From positions 973,768-1,037,767 of the forward strand of contig MU008156.1 in NCBI GenBank assembly GCA_010909165.1: a stretch of DNA of 64,000 nucleotides. The letters are read 5' to 3'. Origin of the DNA: Anthoceros angustus (taxonomy: Eukaryota > Streptophyta > Anthocerotopsida > Anthocerotales > Anthocerotaceae). A program made the translations under genes and the position numbers. This document shows, in pieces, positions 12,995-24,522 of this stretch. The stretch's first letter is position 1. Each line of letters opens with the position of its first letter. The notes under the pieces are model-generated. The model had not been told where the DNA came from, searched no databases, and saw only the letters and a list, made by a program, of their open reading frames with translations.

Positions 12995-15264
12995 ATGGCG
13001 GGGGTGGAGGTGGCGCATGCCGACGAGGGCTACGCCAACACGGGCGGGCCCAAGCACGGGCCTGTGCTCACCATGATGAGCAAGCGGCTGCGGGCGCTGA
13101 AGAAGAAGTACAACCGCATTTTGCAGATAGAAGGCAACAAGTTGGCGGGCAAGGCGGTGAACAAGGAGCAGGAGGACGTGCTCAAGACCAAGATTGCCAT
13201 CGCGGCGTTGATAGACGAGTACGAGAAACTGCAACTGCCGCTGCAGCAGGCGGTGAAGGAGGAGGTGGCGGAGCGGGAGAAGGAGTTGATGACGGCCACG
13301 CTGGAGCGGCGGGACGAGGAGGAGAGCGTGGCGGATGAGAAAGAAGCGGGAGCCGTCGGGGAGGAGCGCAAGAAGGAGGAGGTGGTGAATGCCAATTCGG
13401 CGCGGGAGGCGGGTTCGGAGGCGGAGCCTGTGGCCGCCGCGGTTCAGGACGGGGATGTCGGCGGGGAGGGGAAGGAGGAGGCGCACCCCGCAGAGCCGGA
13501 GGAGGAGCCCGCGCTGGTGCGGGACTCGCTGGCCGCGGAGGAGAGCGGGCTCAGGGACTACCAGTCCGACCAGAGCTTGAAAGAGGGCCCGTTCAAGGAC
13601 GGGCTCTCGTATAATCAGATTGGGGATCTGTTGAAGCTGCTTTACTTCGCGCAGCTTTTCGACGTCCGCTCGCAGGGGGAGGCGCCGTCTTTCGTCTGGA
13701 CCAGAGTGCATGAGAGAAGCTCCTGCCTGTCGTACGATTTTGTGACTGACGATTCCACGTCGCCGTTGCTGGAGAAGGACCTGGATGCGTTGTCTCTGTT
13801 CGGGTCCTTGCTGGTGTCCCGGCCCCCGAATGTCACGCTCTCGCATAAGGAGGCGCTGGAGCGGTGCATCCATCACGCGCAGCAGTGGCTTGCCTGCTCG
13901 GAGGATGTTATCCAGGACAGCCTTAATGTTTCTTGTATCCTCCTCTGTTGTTAATGCTGTGTTTTTTTTCTTGTTTTCTCTTGTAAATGATGCTGCTTGG
14001 TTGTGTGCGTGGCTTCCGTTTGTGGATGGTTCTGCTTAACTCTCTAGGTCAGATTCTCGTTTAAGGGATCGGCTGAACAGGATACTTTCGTCCGAGTACT
14101 TCACCATGACTCCAGAGCTTCAAACTGTGAGCCAGCAAACAGCTGCCGCAGCAGCCACTGCTGCCGGCCAATATGTCACAAAGTTGGTGCATGAAGGCTC
14201 TGTCGGAAGCATTGGTGATGTTGAAGATGGCCCAGGTTATTTCACGCATCAGGTATGGCTTCTCTGCTTTTTTCGTGTACTGACCTTGAAGTCAATCCAT
14301 CTGACGCTTGCTGGACCCTGCTGGTACTGAAGGGGCAACTTGTTCTGCAGGATCAGGCTCAGCAGCAATTTTATCAACCGAGGGCTGACTTCGTTCCTCC
14401 ACCTCAATTAGCTGGTGCCAATGGACTACCTGTGGGGCATGTTATAGCCGCAAATGGCTCCTTTGTTCCTGAGAGCCAGGCCATTGCTGTGGATATACCT
14501 CAGGTCTGGCTTTACCAAGGCCTTTTTAGATGACTGTTTCCGCTCTGGCTACTTGTGAACTGAGGACACTGTTTCAGCGTGGCTCTAGGCTGCTTGTATC
14601 CAATGCTGCGTTTGCTACAAGCTGCTGACCCAACTTTGTGTGATTGAGTTGTTTTTTGATGGACAATGTTGTCTTGGTTGTTGTGAAATGACTTTGGTTG
14701 CTATTGAGACATGGATCCAGCAGGCCCCTGTATCTGAAATGTCTGGGTCTGTCCGTTTTTTTGGTACTTTTCCCTTCTGACCTGCTTTCCGTGCCTGCTG
14801 GAGTGTCTGTGGAACAGTTTGGCAGTCATGAGGATGTTAGTCAATCGGCCATCAGTCCAGAGGCTGCACTAGATCAAGATCAGGCACAGCTCCCGCAGGC
14901 AGCTCAGCCGCTGCAGACGCACAAAGGTCAGCAGCATCATGGTGGTCCAAGGAATGGTGGAGGCTATCAAGGAGGGCCAAGAGGTGGTCGACATGGTGGC
15001 ATGGGAGGATATGGGATGGGCGGTGGAGGCAGAGGTGGCTATCCAAATGGTGGTCGTGGTGGGAGAGGAAGGGGAGGGGGCTTTCCGAATGGTGGTCGTG
15101 GGGGTTACTATGAGCAGGGCAACTATCAGGGCAGGAACCACTATAACAACGGCGGTAGAGGTGGTCGAGGTGCCAGGGGTCCTGCCGTTTACAATGGGCA
15201 TGGGAACGGTCCTGCACCTTCTCCTGCACCAGCTGCAGCTGATGCTGCAGCAGGATCAGCTTGA
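12995..15264 (+). CDS. Caprin-like RNA-binding RGG/glycine-rich protein
   Basis: This resembles the plant caprin-1-like family, cytoplasmic RNA-binding proteins linked to mRNP granules. Exons are 12995-13934, 14053-14252, 14351-14503, 14724-14763 and 14804-15264, summing to 597 residues with consistent phases. The N-terminus (residues about 25-95) is the caprin HR1-like coiled coil: RLRALKKKYNRILQIE, then NKEQEDVLKTKIAIAALIDE and YEKLQLPLQQAV. A Glu/Ala-rich acidic segment (about 95-185) and a helical domain around LSYNQIGDLLKLLYFAQLFD follow. The tail (about 490-580) is RGG/GGRGG-rich, typical of RNA-binding low-complexity regions. ATG 12995 (GAAATGG) was chosen, although the frame stays open upstream to 12869. 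A 40-bp microexon (14724-14763) sits before the RGG exon. Confidence 0.85.
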
Positions 15265-16591
15265 AGACGCGCCATCTGGCTACCTTCGTATGTGCAAATT
15301 TTGATGTCCGCTGATCCTAGGGTGGGTCTCTGCTCAGAGCTGACGAGGTTCTCACTGTAGAATCTCTGGATAGTCATCAGGTCTTTACTTTTTTGAGGGA
15401 TGCCTGCTTCGATGAAAATCGAAGCTGGGTGGCATTGATTGCTTTACATGGTGATAGTGAAAACATTCGACCTTCTTTTTAGTCATATCCGTATGTGAAG
15501 GGTTCCCTCTCCTGTGTTTCCCGTTTACAGATAGTCATGGAGAGGGTGGTCAATAGACTTCTGTTAGTGTTATTTAATCCGGCTTTTCTGAATTGTAACA
15601 TAACTTCTGCAACAGTCGTGGGAGTTGAGAGTTAGACGCTCAAAATCAGTATTAAAATTTTCCTATTGGGCCCCGAATGGGCTCACAGTTTCTTCCGTCG
15701 AAAATCTTGACTCTCAGTACCATTAGCTGCTGTAACCCCTGATTTCAAATCCTAGTAGGTACTCTTCACAGAAAGGGACTTAAACGTGTGTCGGAGAGAG
15801 GTACTGAAGTGTACAGTAGGCGATTAATGCAGGTCCTTCCCGTTAGCTCAGGGGTAATTCAAGAACGCTTCCTCAGCCACTGCGGGAGACTTTGGTCCAC
15901 CCACCCAGCAGCTCACCTGCCCGATCGTTCAGCTTCTAAGGCCAGCGTCTGCGGAGCACAACTATGGCTCATTGCCCAACACATTACTGTTAAACTTGAA
16001 CCCATGCACATCAGCCAGAAGACACTAAAACACGGATCTGTCAGTGTTTAAACTGAAGCAGTACTTTTAATCATTCCCCTGACTCGTCCCTATGTCGTTC
16101 CCTATATGCCTATATGTATGTCGATCTTGGAAACACATTAGAGAATGCAAACTGTGCACCTTAGAAGCAGCGTTACCCTCGGCAGTCTCGCTGTTACACC
16201 AGATGAGCCCAGTTTGCTTGTAACTAGAAAGAACGTCAATTCCATCCCTCTGAAACCCCAGAGAGCAGAGTTTCTCACCTTAACGAATCAAGCCTAAGAG
16301 AAGAATCCTTGTTGTCTCGGCAATGTACAGTCTTGAATCCTGACCTAAATAAACATATAGAAGGAAAATCTCAACACTACACAACGTAGCTGGTCTAAGA
16401 CTGTCACACACTGCAGGCCCATGACCGACCACTATGCTCATACGCGCAGGGCCCAAGATGGTCAGCAGAAGCTCGTCAAGGGGAAGAACAATATATTGTT
16501 CGTGTGAAAAGACATCATCTTACAGAGTGTGCCATGCTTTGTATCTCATATCTCGAAATCTAACCCAGAGTCGCTTGAGGTGATTTCATGG
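15265..16591. other. Intergenic, convergent 3' regions
   Basis: About 1.3 kb between the convergent caprin-like and EXO84 genes. It should contain both 3' UTRs. No RNA gene or coding region was recognised. Confidence 0.6.
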
Positions 16592-19500
16592 CTATTCACT
16601 GCGCATGGAAGAAACTGACTGCGCTGAAATTGATGCCGTCGGACTAGCCGGATCCCGGTGCAGGCCACCAAGAGGACGACCAGCAAGGAGCCTGGTAATT
16701 GCATCATCAGCTGTGATTTGGAACCAATCGTCCTCAGGTAGCACACTGATTCACAGCCGGAGCACAATGTCAGAAAGACTGCATTGATGTGCTCCCACAA
16801 ACTTGTCAGCAACATAACAACAGATCTGTTTGCTCATTCCATTTCTCTTACCTATTCGGATCCATTCCTGTCGTGGCAAATGCATTCACTGCACGCGATA
16901 TGATGTCAGATACAACTTGCCGCATGTGTCGGGAAGAATACTTTCCATGAGTTGCAATTTGGATGACAAATTGCATATCCAGCACAAACTGTGGTTCACA
17001 CAGGTGCTAACGTCAGCTCTGCCAAAATTTTAGTCGGCTGCATACCACAATTGCTGAGAGCTAGCTATTTTCACTGGGAAAGAGAAAGTCGGCTTACTTG
17101 CTGCAAGCCGATAGGACCTAAACCTTTGGAGCCCTCCTCAATGGCCTCCCAAAAATCTAAGTCATCTGACAGCCATATAACCACCGTTTCTAGCAGCCTC
17201 ATCAATAGTAGTGTCACCACTCGATCCCTTCCAGCAAGAACATCTGTAGCAGTTTGAGCTACTGAAGTCAATTTGGCAAAGAGAGCCTGCAACATTTTCA
17301 CTTTGTTATCTCATGCTTCTAGTGTCATTCAATTCGTTGAGCTTCAAACTCCCTGACATCACAGTGAAGCTCATCTGAAATGGTTAGAACAAACCTGAAA
17401 AGGCTTCGACGGCAACGGATCATTAGCCCATTCAGCATCTCCACCATTTGCATCTAAGCTTATGTACGTCTCTGCGACCAGCTGGGCATCAGGATCTTCA
17501 GAATAGAAGACAAGTTCAAAGAACTGCTGCCTACAATAGTAATCTCTCAGCTTATCCACAGCTCGCTGCAACCGTCTCCTCCAATCCTTTTGTTCTGGTA
17601 GTCTTGCAGCAAGAGCACTGCCTTGCCTTTCAGACCCTCTTCGTCCTCTTGGCTCTTCTTTACTAGGTTGGTACCCAGGAGCAAGTTTCATTGCAGCTCG
17701 TGGCAGCAGCTCATCGGCCAGGGCAGCAGCATTGCCAAGTAGGGCTACCTGTTGAGCTTCAGTTTGGGCGATTCGAACATTTCTGGCATCGAGGTCCTCA
17801 TTCTCAACTCCATCTTCAACTTCAGGTGCCAATGGTACAGCTTTCATAAGCATACCAATGTATTTCTCAAATAGTTGGGCAAGACCATCCAAAGTGGGTC
17901 CGCCAAGTTGCATACTTATCAAAGGAGCTACATCTTCCAGAAAATCCTGTGCAGTCTCAGGGGAGAGAAGTTAGCTCACGAGAATCCTTGGGGAAAGAAA
18001 CCACAACAGCACATCACAGGAGATTTATTTGTACCTGCACCATCGTATTAAACCTATGTGCACTGCTTGAAAGTTTCAGATTAGCCACAGACCCGACAGA
18101 TACACCAGGTCGGTTGGTACCACGTCCAGTGCTTGGAGAGAGAGTAAGCTGCCAGTCATCAGCAGCGGCGAGTGCTGCAACACTCTCCTCTATGCGCCTA
18201 AGATTGGCCTCCAACGCCTGTTCAACACTTGGACGCACAAGCTTAGACAAAACAGGACACAATGCTAAGCCCTGCTCCTCCAATAATGCACAGTGCCCTA
18301 GGGCAATTTGCACACACTCTGCGGCAGCCCGAAGCCCTCCTGCTGCTGCTGATGAGGACAAGACATGCTTCTTCACCAACATTGCAAAATTCTCTGTCTC
18401 ATTACGAGACCACAAAACAAGCTCTGATGCATAATCAGGCTGCTCACCAAAGACAGCCACAGAATCTCTTGCTGCTTGAGCAATGGCAGAGAACACCATT
18501 TGAGACAATGCTGCAGTGTACGCCCCACCATATGAAGTTCCCGTGGGTCGGAGGGCCCGAATATTATGTTGCAACCGCTCATGGTGAGAATTTAATAACA
18601 AAGTATGAGCCCTGGGTCCATCCCCCAGCCTGTCTAGAGCTGCAATTGCACCACGAAGTTCAGATCCCCGGACAGATGGCTGTTGTGCAGCCTCTGCAAG
18701 CTGCTCTGACAGCCTCGCTCTGCGCTCAGTCAAGGCTTCTCGGAGATTGGCTGATGCTCGGGCCCTCCTCTCATCCCTATCAGGATCTCCAACATCCAAA
18801 ACCAGCTTCTCACCTTCATCAAGAGTAGCCAGTGCCTGCTCCACCTTCCTTTCAGCCAAGAGAACATCCAACAAGTCGGGGATAGCCTCAGCACGTCTCT
18901 CAAAGTCTGTTGGTGAGAGGTCATCTAGCCCATCCGGAGAGTCACCAAGGCTCCCTGCATTGTTTGGAAGGGAAGGTACCCCCCCTTCTGCCAAACCCTG
19001 AATGAGAGCTGCCTGTGATGACAGAAGATTTCGCATAGCCACAAGTTCACCTTCCAAATCAGAAATTTCTCGAGATGTCCTGGTGAATAGGGCAAGCCAC
19101 ATGATCCATTAGACACGTTCAGGTTGGAGGTGTAACTCGGTGCACCTCTCACATGCCACCTGACGCTGGACGGGAACAGTTCCTGCTCTCAGAATCTCAT
19201 TTCAAATCAGGGGTGCTAAGAACGTTGCAAGCTTCCAGTTTCCCAGTGTGGCTTAGAGACGAAAAGAAGAGACGAGAGTACATCAGCATCAACCTGGGCA
19301 TGCTTGAAGTCCAAGCCAGTGATACCTGATGAAAGCCGAGTAGTTCGCATAGACACTCTTCCGCATTTCCTCTGCTGATGCCTTCTTCAAATCCAGAAGC
19401 TCGGAGCATAACCGACGAATTCCCTGCAGCAACCCCGGCATGGTGATGCTAAGAAACAGCAAAGACTTCCTATACAGAGAAGTAAGAAACAAAGACTTGG

Positions 19501-19751
19501 ATCCAATTTGCCTTTCCTACAGAACATCCCACCAATCATACAAGGTCCAAAGAAGTGGAGAAAGGTCATTGCACCTTTTCGCTCATGGATTGACACTTCG
19601 ACTGCACATAGGCAGATGCATCAAAAGTTTCCGACTCAAAAACCGACAGCTCCTCAGTAAGAACTCCATCCAGCCCAGCAGACCCGTTTGACATCAAGGA
19701 GCCTGACACATTGCCGGTCCTCGAACGGACAGACGGCTTCAACGACCCCAT
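16592..19751 (-). CDS. EXO84: Exocyst complex subunit EXO84 (EXO84B-like)
   Basis: EXO84 is a subunit of the octameric exocyst that tethers secretory vesicles to the plasma membrane. Exons on the minus strand are 19575-19751, 19326-19423, 18035-19079, 17395-17946, 17098-17286, 16852-16988 and 16592-16745, giving 783 residues with every phase closing. The N-terminal Vps51/EXO84 region is clear: FDASAYVQSKCQSMSEK, DLKKASAEEMRKSVYANYS, then TSREISDLEGELVAMRNLLS. The C-terminal cullin-repeat-like half includes LISMQLGGPTLDGLAQLFEK and WRRRLQRAVDKLRDYYCRQQ. It ends with VLPEDDWFQITADDAITRLL and a short Ser-rich tail. ATG 19751 (MGSLKPSV) was chosen. No breaks are seen. Confidence 0.95.
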
Positions 19752-20735
19752 GTCTCCCACTTAGAGTATACTAATCCGCTTGCAAATATCGAACAGCAGG
19801 AGGCATCTAATCCGGCAACTTGTCAATGCACATGCTCCAGAACTAGACAGCGCGATGTGAGTACTCCTTCAGCGGAATTTGACGATACAATCGGCACCCT
19901 GCTTCCTTCCTGTATGTAGCAACCTTCCAGCTGGTCTGCATCATCCACTTCCCCAGATCCAAACCCTGGACTCCAGAATCTGGTGCAGGAGCTCCGTTCA
20001 GCTTCCCTAAACTGCATGCAACACTCGGCGAGAAGATCCTTTCTGGTTATCGAACTGTAGATCGGCCTCCGGTGATCGGAATCAAGTCACCGTCCGGTCG
20101 TTTCGGAGTTACCTCCCGCTTCGCAGAATCACTGGTGTTGCCGCAGATCAGCCCCTGCAACAACAATTTCCGAGTTGCACGTTTTCTTTACCGACTCTGA
20201 CCGAGCAGGAACGCAAACCTCATCCATTCACAGCAGAAACATCTACCGTGGAAGCCTTGCCTGCGTCGATAGGAATCCGCAGAGTAAAAACTATTCTTGA
20301 CGATCAGAAAAAGCTTCCGGGGGCTTCAGGGGGTTTTTTTTATCGGTCGGACTGACATGCCACGGAAAGCCACGCTTGGGAGAAGGCCAGGAGGACCTGT
20401 TTCAGAGAAGGCGAGGAGGGAGTCGTGAACGAATCTAGGTCTTTCTTTGCCTCCTGCTCGCGGCTGGTGTGATCTGACGTTGTGTCACTCTTTTACCAAT
20501 GCTATTGAGATACCCAGACTTGTGGGGTGAGCTGGCAACGGGCATTCTTTTCGTCGTCATGTGCACAGGCTGCTGCGTATTAGAGCTGGAGGGAGTGTGC
20601 TGTGCTACGTCATGGCTAAGCTACTTTGTCTTCTGCCTTCAGGTATGATTGTGTGATTTTGGTGCCGTAGATGAGGGGGTTAGAAAGCTGGTTGAGTGAT
20701 GAGTCCTCTCTGTCGAATGTACAGCTTTCGGGCAG
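19752..20735. promoter_or_regulatory. Bidirectional intergenic region, EXO84 / methyltransferase
   Basis: About 980 bp between divergent genes, expected to hold both promoters and 5' UTRs. A 49-codon open frame (20499-20647) upstream of the methyltransferase could be a uORF but has no independent support. Confidence 0.5.
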
Positions 20736-22376
20736 ATGATTTTGGAGAGGGCTCGTCATAACCATCCTGGTGGCAGCTTGTATCAGTTGAAGCCTATGAG
20801 CAGTGTGTGCGGACAAGTCAGTCTTAACTGCTCTGCTTCCTCTCATTATGCTCGTTGCAGAGGTCTATCGCCGAGCATTCCTCGCAGGCTTTTCGTGAGT
20901 GCGGCTCCACTGCATTTCTTGGCACGCATCATGGGGTCATCTTTGCCAGCCAACGCTGCTTCGGAGGCAGAACAGGTCCCTTTTTACTATGCCCTCTTTT
21001 CGAGCATTTGAATGATCCATATTGTCGTGAAGTGATGAGGTGGTCGTGACAGTTGTTGTGTTATGCTCAGGTTCTGAAAACAGTGGAATGGCCGGAGGAA
21101 TTTCCTTTCAAGGCTGAAGATTTCCAAAGATATGATGAGTAGGTTTCTGGTTGTTTTCCATCCTCTTGCCGTGAGTTTTTCTTTCCTGTTTCATTTGGAG
21201 CAAAAGTTGATGTGGCAAGCACATTTTGGTGTCCATGTCATGGTAGATGTTATTTTTCATGTCTACACTGTTTTGCCTGTTGTCGTCGGAATGTAGGTCT
21301 GCAGACACACTATTCTACGCTTACCCACGGTTTGTGACACACATCGATGATGCTGCAATCAATGCGCTCACAAAGTACTACAAGTCAGCCCTTCCACCTA
21401 GTAATACTCCTGGTATTGCAATCCTTGACATGTGCAGCAGCTGGGTGAGTAGCGCATCGTGGCATCGGGCATATTTCATTTCGTTGATGAGTTCACAGAG
21501 GCTGCTCTCTCTGTTTGCTTACTGTCCTGGTGGTGGTGCAGATCAGCCATTACCCAAAAAATTACAAGCAGGAGAAGATTGTAGGATTAGGCTTGAACGA
21601 GGATGAGTTGAAGCGCAATCCTGTGAGTTCGTCCTTGGCTTGGAAGTCATATGGCTGACCCCCAGTCGTGCCCCTAGTTGTAGTTGTGAGACGACTGCTA
21701 AGGGATTGCATCGCTGCTTTCCAGGTACTCACCGAGTATGTGGTGCAAGATCTGAACGACAACCCTAAACTTCCGTTCGCTGACAACAGTTTCGACTTCG
21801 TGACTAATGCAGTACGTGCTTGACTTGTCTCCGGGTGCAGCAGCGAGGACCTTTTAAGGGTCCATGCACCGGAGAAGGTTTGATAGGTGTGTTTGTGTTG
21901 AGTGGTTGCAGGTGAGTGTCGACTATTTGTCGAAGCCTCTGGAGATATTCAAAGAGATGCAGCGAATTCTGAAGCCAGGCGGGACTGCCGCAATGAGGTA
22001 GTGGGCCAGACACGGAAATGTGGCGGGTCGTCTTCACATGTTCCCTGCCCCGGTGTGTGGCTGAAGTGTGTGGTTGCATTTTCAGTTTCTCGAACCGATG
22101 CTTCTGGACGAAGGCCATTTCTGTGTGGACTTCAACGGGGGACATTGACCACATCTGGATCGTGGGGTCGTACTTCCACTACAGCGGGGGTTTCGAACCG
22201 CCTCAGGTAGGGTGTAACCCGCCCATAGATTTGGTTGGCGTGCTAACGTGGCGAAACTCAGTACGTAATATGGGTGGCAAATAATGTATCCCGATTTGCA
22301 GGCCCTGGACATCTCGCCTAATCCGGGACGAACCGACCCAATGTACGTAGTGTTCTCCAGGAAACTGAAGGCCTGA
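20736..22376 (+). CDS. Class I SAM-dependent methyltransferase, probably plastid-targeted
   Basis: Exons are 20736-20975, 21071-21138, 21297-21444, 21542-21622, 21725-21811, 21912-21997, 22086-22206 and 22302-22376, giving 301 residues with all phases closing. The first ~60 residues are Ser/Arg-rich and poor in acids, like a chloroplast transit peptide. In-frame ATGs at 20736, 20796 and 20931 are alternative starts. The fold is recognisable: GIAILDMCSSWISHYP is the SAM-binding motif I, FDFVTNAVSVDYLSKPLEIF is the motif II region, and MQRILKPGG follows it. The C-terminal half (WIVGSYFHYSGGFEPP, then PMYVVFSRKLKA) matches a plant family of UbiE-like methyltransferases of unknown substrate. I cannot assign the reaction. 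Confidence 0.85.
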
Positions 22377-23297
22377 TCGCAAAACATGTTCACCTCCATG
22401 GCACTCAGGCCAGCGAGTGTTGTCGCACTTGCGCCAGGCGCTGTAGTTGTACTCTAGAGCGGCCGGCTGCAGAAGAGGCGAGGCGGCTGGTGGGAGGCGA
22501 GTGAAGCGGCCTGTAAATTATCACTTTCCTTCGCTTCCAGGCCTCGTGAGCTGCGAGCAAGTCTCCAACCTGTAGCACACAGGTGTTTCACATTCCCTGG
22601 GAGCCAGTGCCTAAAGCTGATATCAGGCCATCATCTACGGACACGCGCGAGGGGCCATGTGGAAGGTCTGGAGCGGGCGAGCGTTGAAGGAGTCGTGGAA
22701 GGGGACGGAAGAAAGTGTCGCGGGCTGCAGGTACGATCTCGGACACTGGGTCGTGGTGAGCCGGACGTGGTCACGCTGTGATTTAAAAGAATAGACTGAC
22801 GGAGCGGAAAGGGCGGATGACATGCTGCGACTGTTTCAGCTTTTGCGACTCTTGAGCGTGATGCCCCTGTCCTATTTGATCGCGTGTGTGTAGGTACAGA
22901 CTGTATCCAGGCGCTTGGGAAGCGTCCAGACTTGAATACTTTTCCTGTCTCCTGTCCTGTCGGAGTTTCATGCATTCACTTTTCCGCCGCTGCGTGAAAC
23001 TCTGGAAGGTCCATCAGTGCCCGTTGCGTCTCTCACGTGCAGACGTCCGGAGACGCGGCACGTCCGCCCCAGACTGCACATTGATTAAGGCGCTTCGGGC
23101 CTGCGAACTTGAACTTGCGATTGCGACTTCGGAGTCCGGACGCCGGGTTTAAATATGCATATGTGTCCAGAAAAAGCTCCTTCACGGAGTCGAGTCAGTT
23201 TGTAAACATATGTACATACAATGTCCAAAGCATGCGCAGCAGATGTGCAGTCTGCAGAGTGACAGAAAGGCCTGTGCGGCGTCGACTCCACTCTTAG

Positions 23298-23331
23298 GGC
23301 TCCTGGGCTCCTGGGCTCCTGGGCTCCTGGG
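23298..23331. repeat. (GGGCTCCT)4 tandem repeat
   Basis: Four consecutive 8-bp GGGCTCCT units followed by a G/C-rich stretch. Confidence 0.9.
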
Positions 23332-23469
23332 CGCGGGGCCCACACACTGTGCACAGGTGCATCTTCCAACGGCAGGGGTGACGGGCCGAGGCCCATGAGA
23401 CTGGCCTTTGGAGACGGCTAGGGGATGGGAAGGGAAGGGAAGGGAATCGGAATTGTTCCGGCAGTAACA

Positions 23470-23645
23470 AGCCAGTGATGGAGTCCTGGAGGGAAGGGGA
23501 GGGAAGGGAGGGAAGGGAGGAAGGGAAGGAAGGGAGGAAGGGAGGGAAGGGTAGGGAAGGGAGGGAAGGGAGGAAGGGAGGAAGGGAGGGAAGGGAGGAA
23601 GGAGGGAAGAAGGGAAGAGGAGGGGGAGGAGAGGGGAGGAGAGGT
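23470..23645. repeat. Polypurine GGGA/GGAA tract
   Basis: About 170 bp of almost pure purine on the + strand (GGGAAGGGAGG-type units), strongly asymmetric between strands. Such tracts can adopt triplex (H-DNA) or G-quadruplex forms and are hard to sequence accurately. Confidence 0.9.
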
Positions 23646-24440
23646 ACATCACGCATTGCACATCCCCATAAGTATTGTGTTTCATTGAGGGAAAAAAACG
23701 ATGGGGAAAAACCATCCAGCACGGGACGATGAAGGTGGACCTTGTGCTGCATTCCGACGAGAAGCATCCAAAATGGCTCCAGGCAAACACGGGTGGTTGG
23801 AACTCGGAACGTTGTGCAGCATTAGTATGCTAATGAGAAGCATCCAAGCTGTGCAGAGTTGTAATCCACATCTCCCGGAGCCAGGGGGGAGGACCCACAC
23901 CCCGACCCACATGGGGCGATGCACCCGCATCCGCCGCCGCCTCTGAGAGGAAACTGGAATTCACGCCATGGCGTACTGGCATGCCATATTGAATGTAGGA
24001 ATCAGGATTACGGGATAGGCAGCTGATAATCCCCGACCACACAAAAGGGCCCGGGCCAGGCTTCGTCGGACTCGGAAGCGGGAGCATCTTGAACAGGCCA
24101 TGTTACACAGGCGTGTCGTTTTCCTCGTCGCGCGTAAGAAAAATATCCCCCGACACATACACTGTTACACGACTCAATGATTCATCGGGATTGGAGGCTG
24201 CACCAGGACTGGACACTGTGCACTATTCCCGTGGCCCGCTTCCTGGAACGTCCCAAAAGCGCTACTGCCTTCCACGCTGGTCCCGTCGCAGCCCTGCCTT
24301 CCCGCCTCCCTCGACCTCGAGGGAGAATCGAATGGATCAGCCCGCGCCATGACGCCCCGACCATTGGCCCGCCTTGCGAAGCCTCTGGACTCCAGACCAC
24401 ACACGGTTGGAGCCCGCGGTTAACCTGGGATCAGCGCCAG

Positions 24441-24522
24441 GGCGTATATAAAGACGTCACCACCTGCCCCAGCTTCAGGCAGCTCTTCTCCTCCCCCGCC
24501 TCGACCGCTCTGCCGCACAGCC
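24441..24522 (+). promoter_or_regulatory. Core promoter of bicupin 1: TATA box plus GACGTCAC
   Basis: TATATAAA at 24445-24452 is followed at once by GACGTCAC (24453-24460), an ACGT-core bZIP site. The ATG lies 78 bp downstream of the TATA start. The same arrangement precedes bicupin 2. Confidence 0.7.

Larger units (their letters stand above)
22377..24440. other. Gene-free 2 kb between methyltransferase and bicupin 1
   Basis: No gene was recognised. It contains a GGGCTCCT tandem repeat (23298-23331) and a long purine-only tract (about 23470-23645). The distal part should hold upstream control sequence of bicupin 1. Confidence 0.6.

Noticed and set aside
13920-14060. Apparent frameshift at the end of exon 1 of the caprin-like gene
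   Set aside because: Using the acceptor ending at 14052 instead of the upstream AG restores the phase, so no break is needed.
20499-20647. 49-codon open frame rich in hydrophobic and cysteine residues upstream of the methyltransferase
   Set aside because: No homology or conserved start context is visible, and it cannot be spliced in phase to the downstream exon. It may be a chance uORF.
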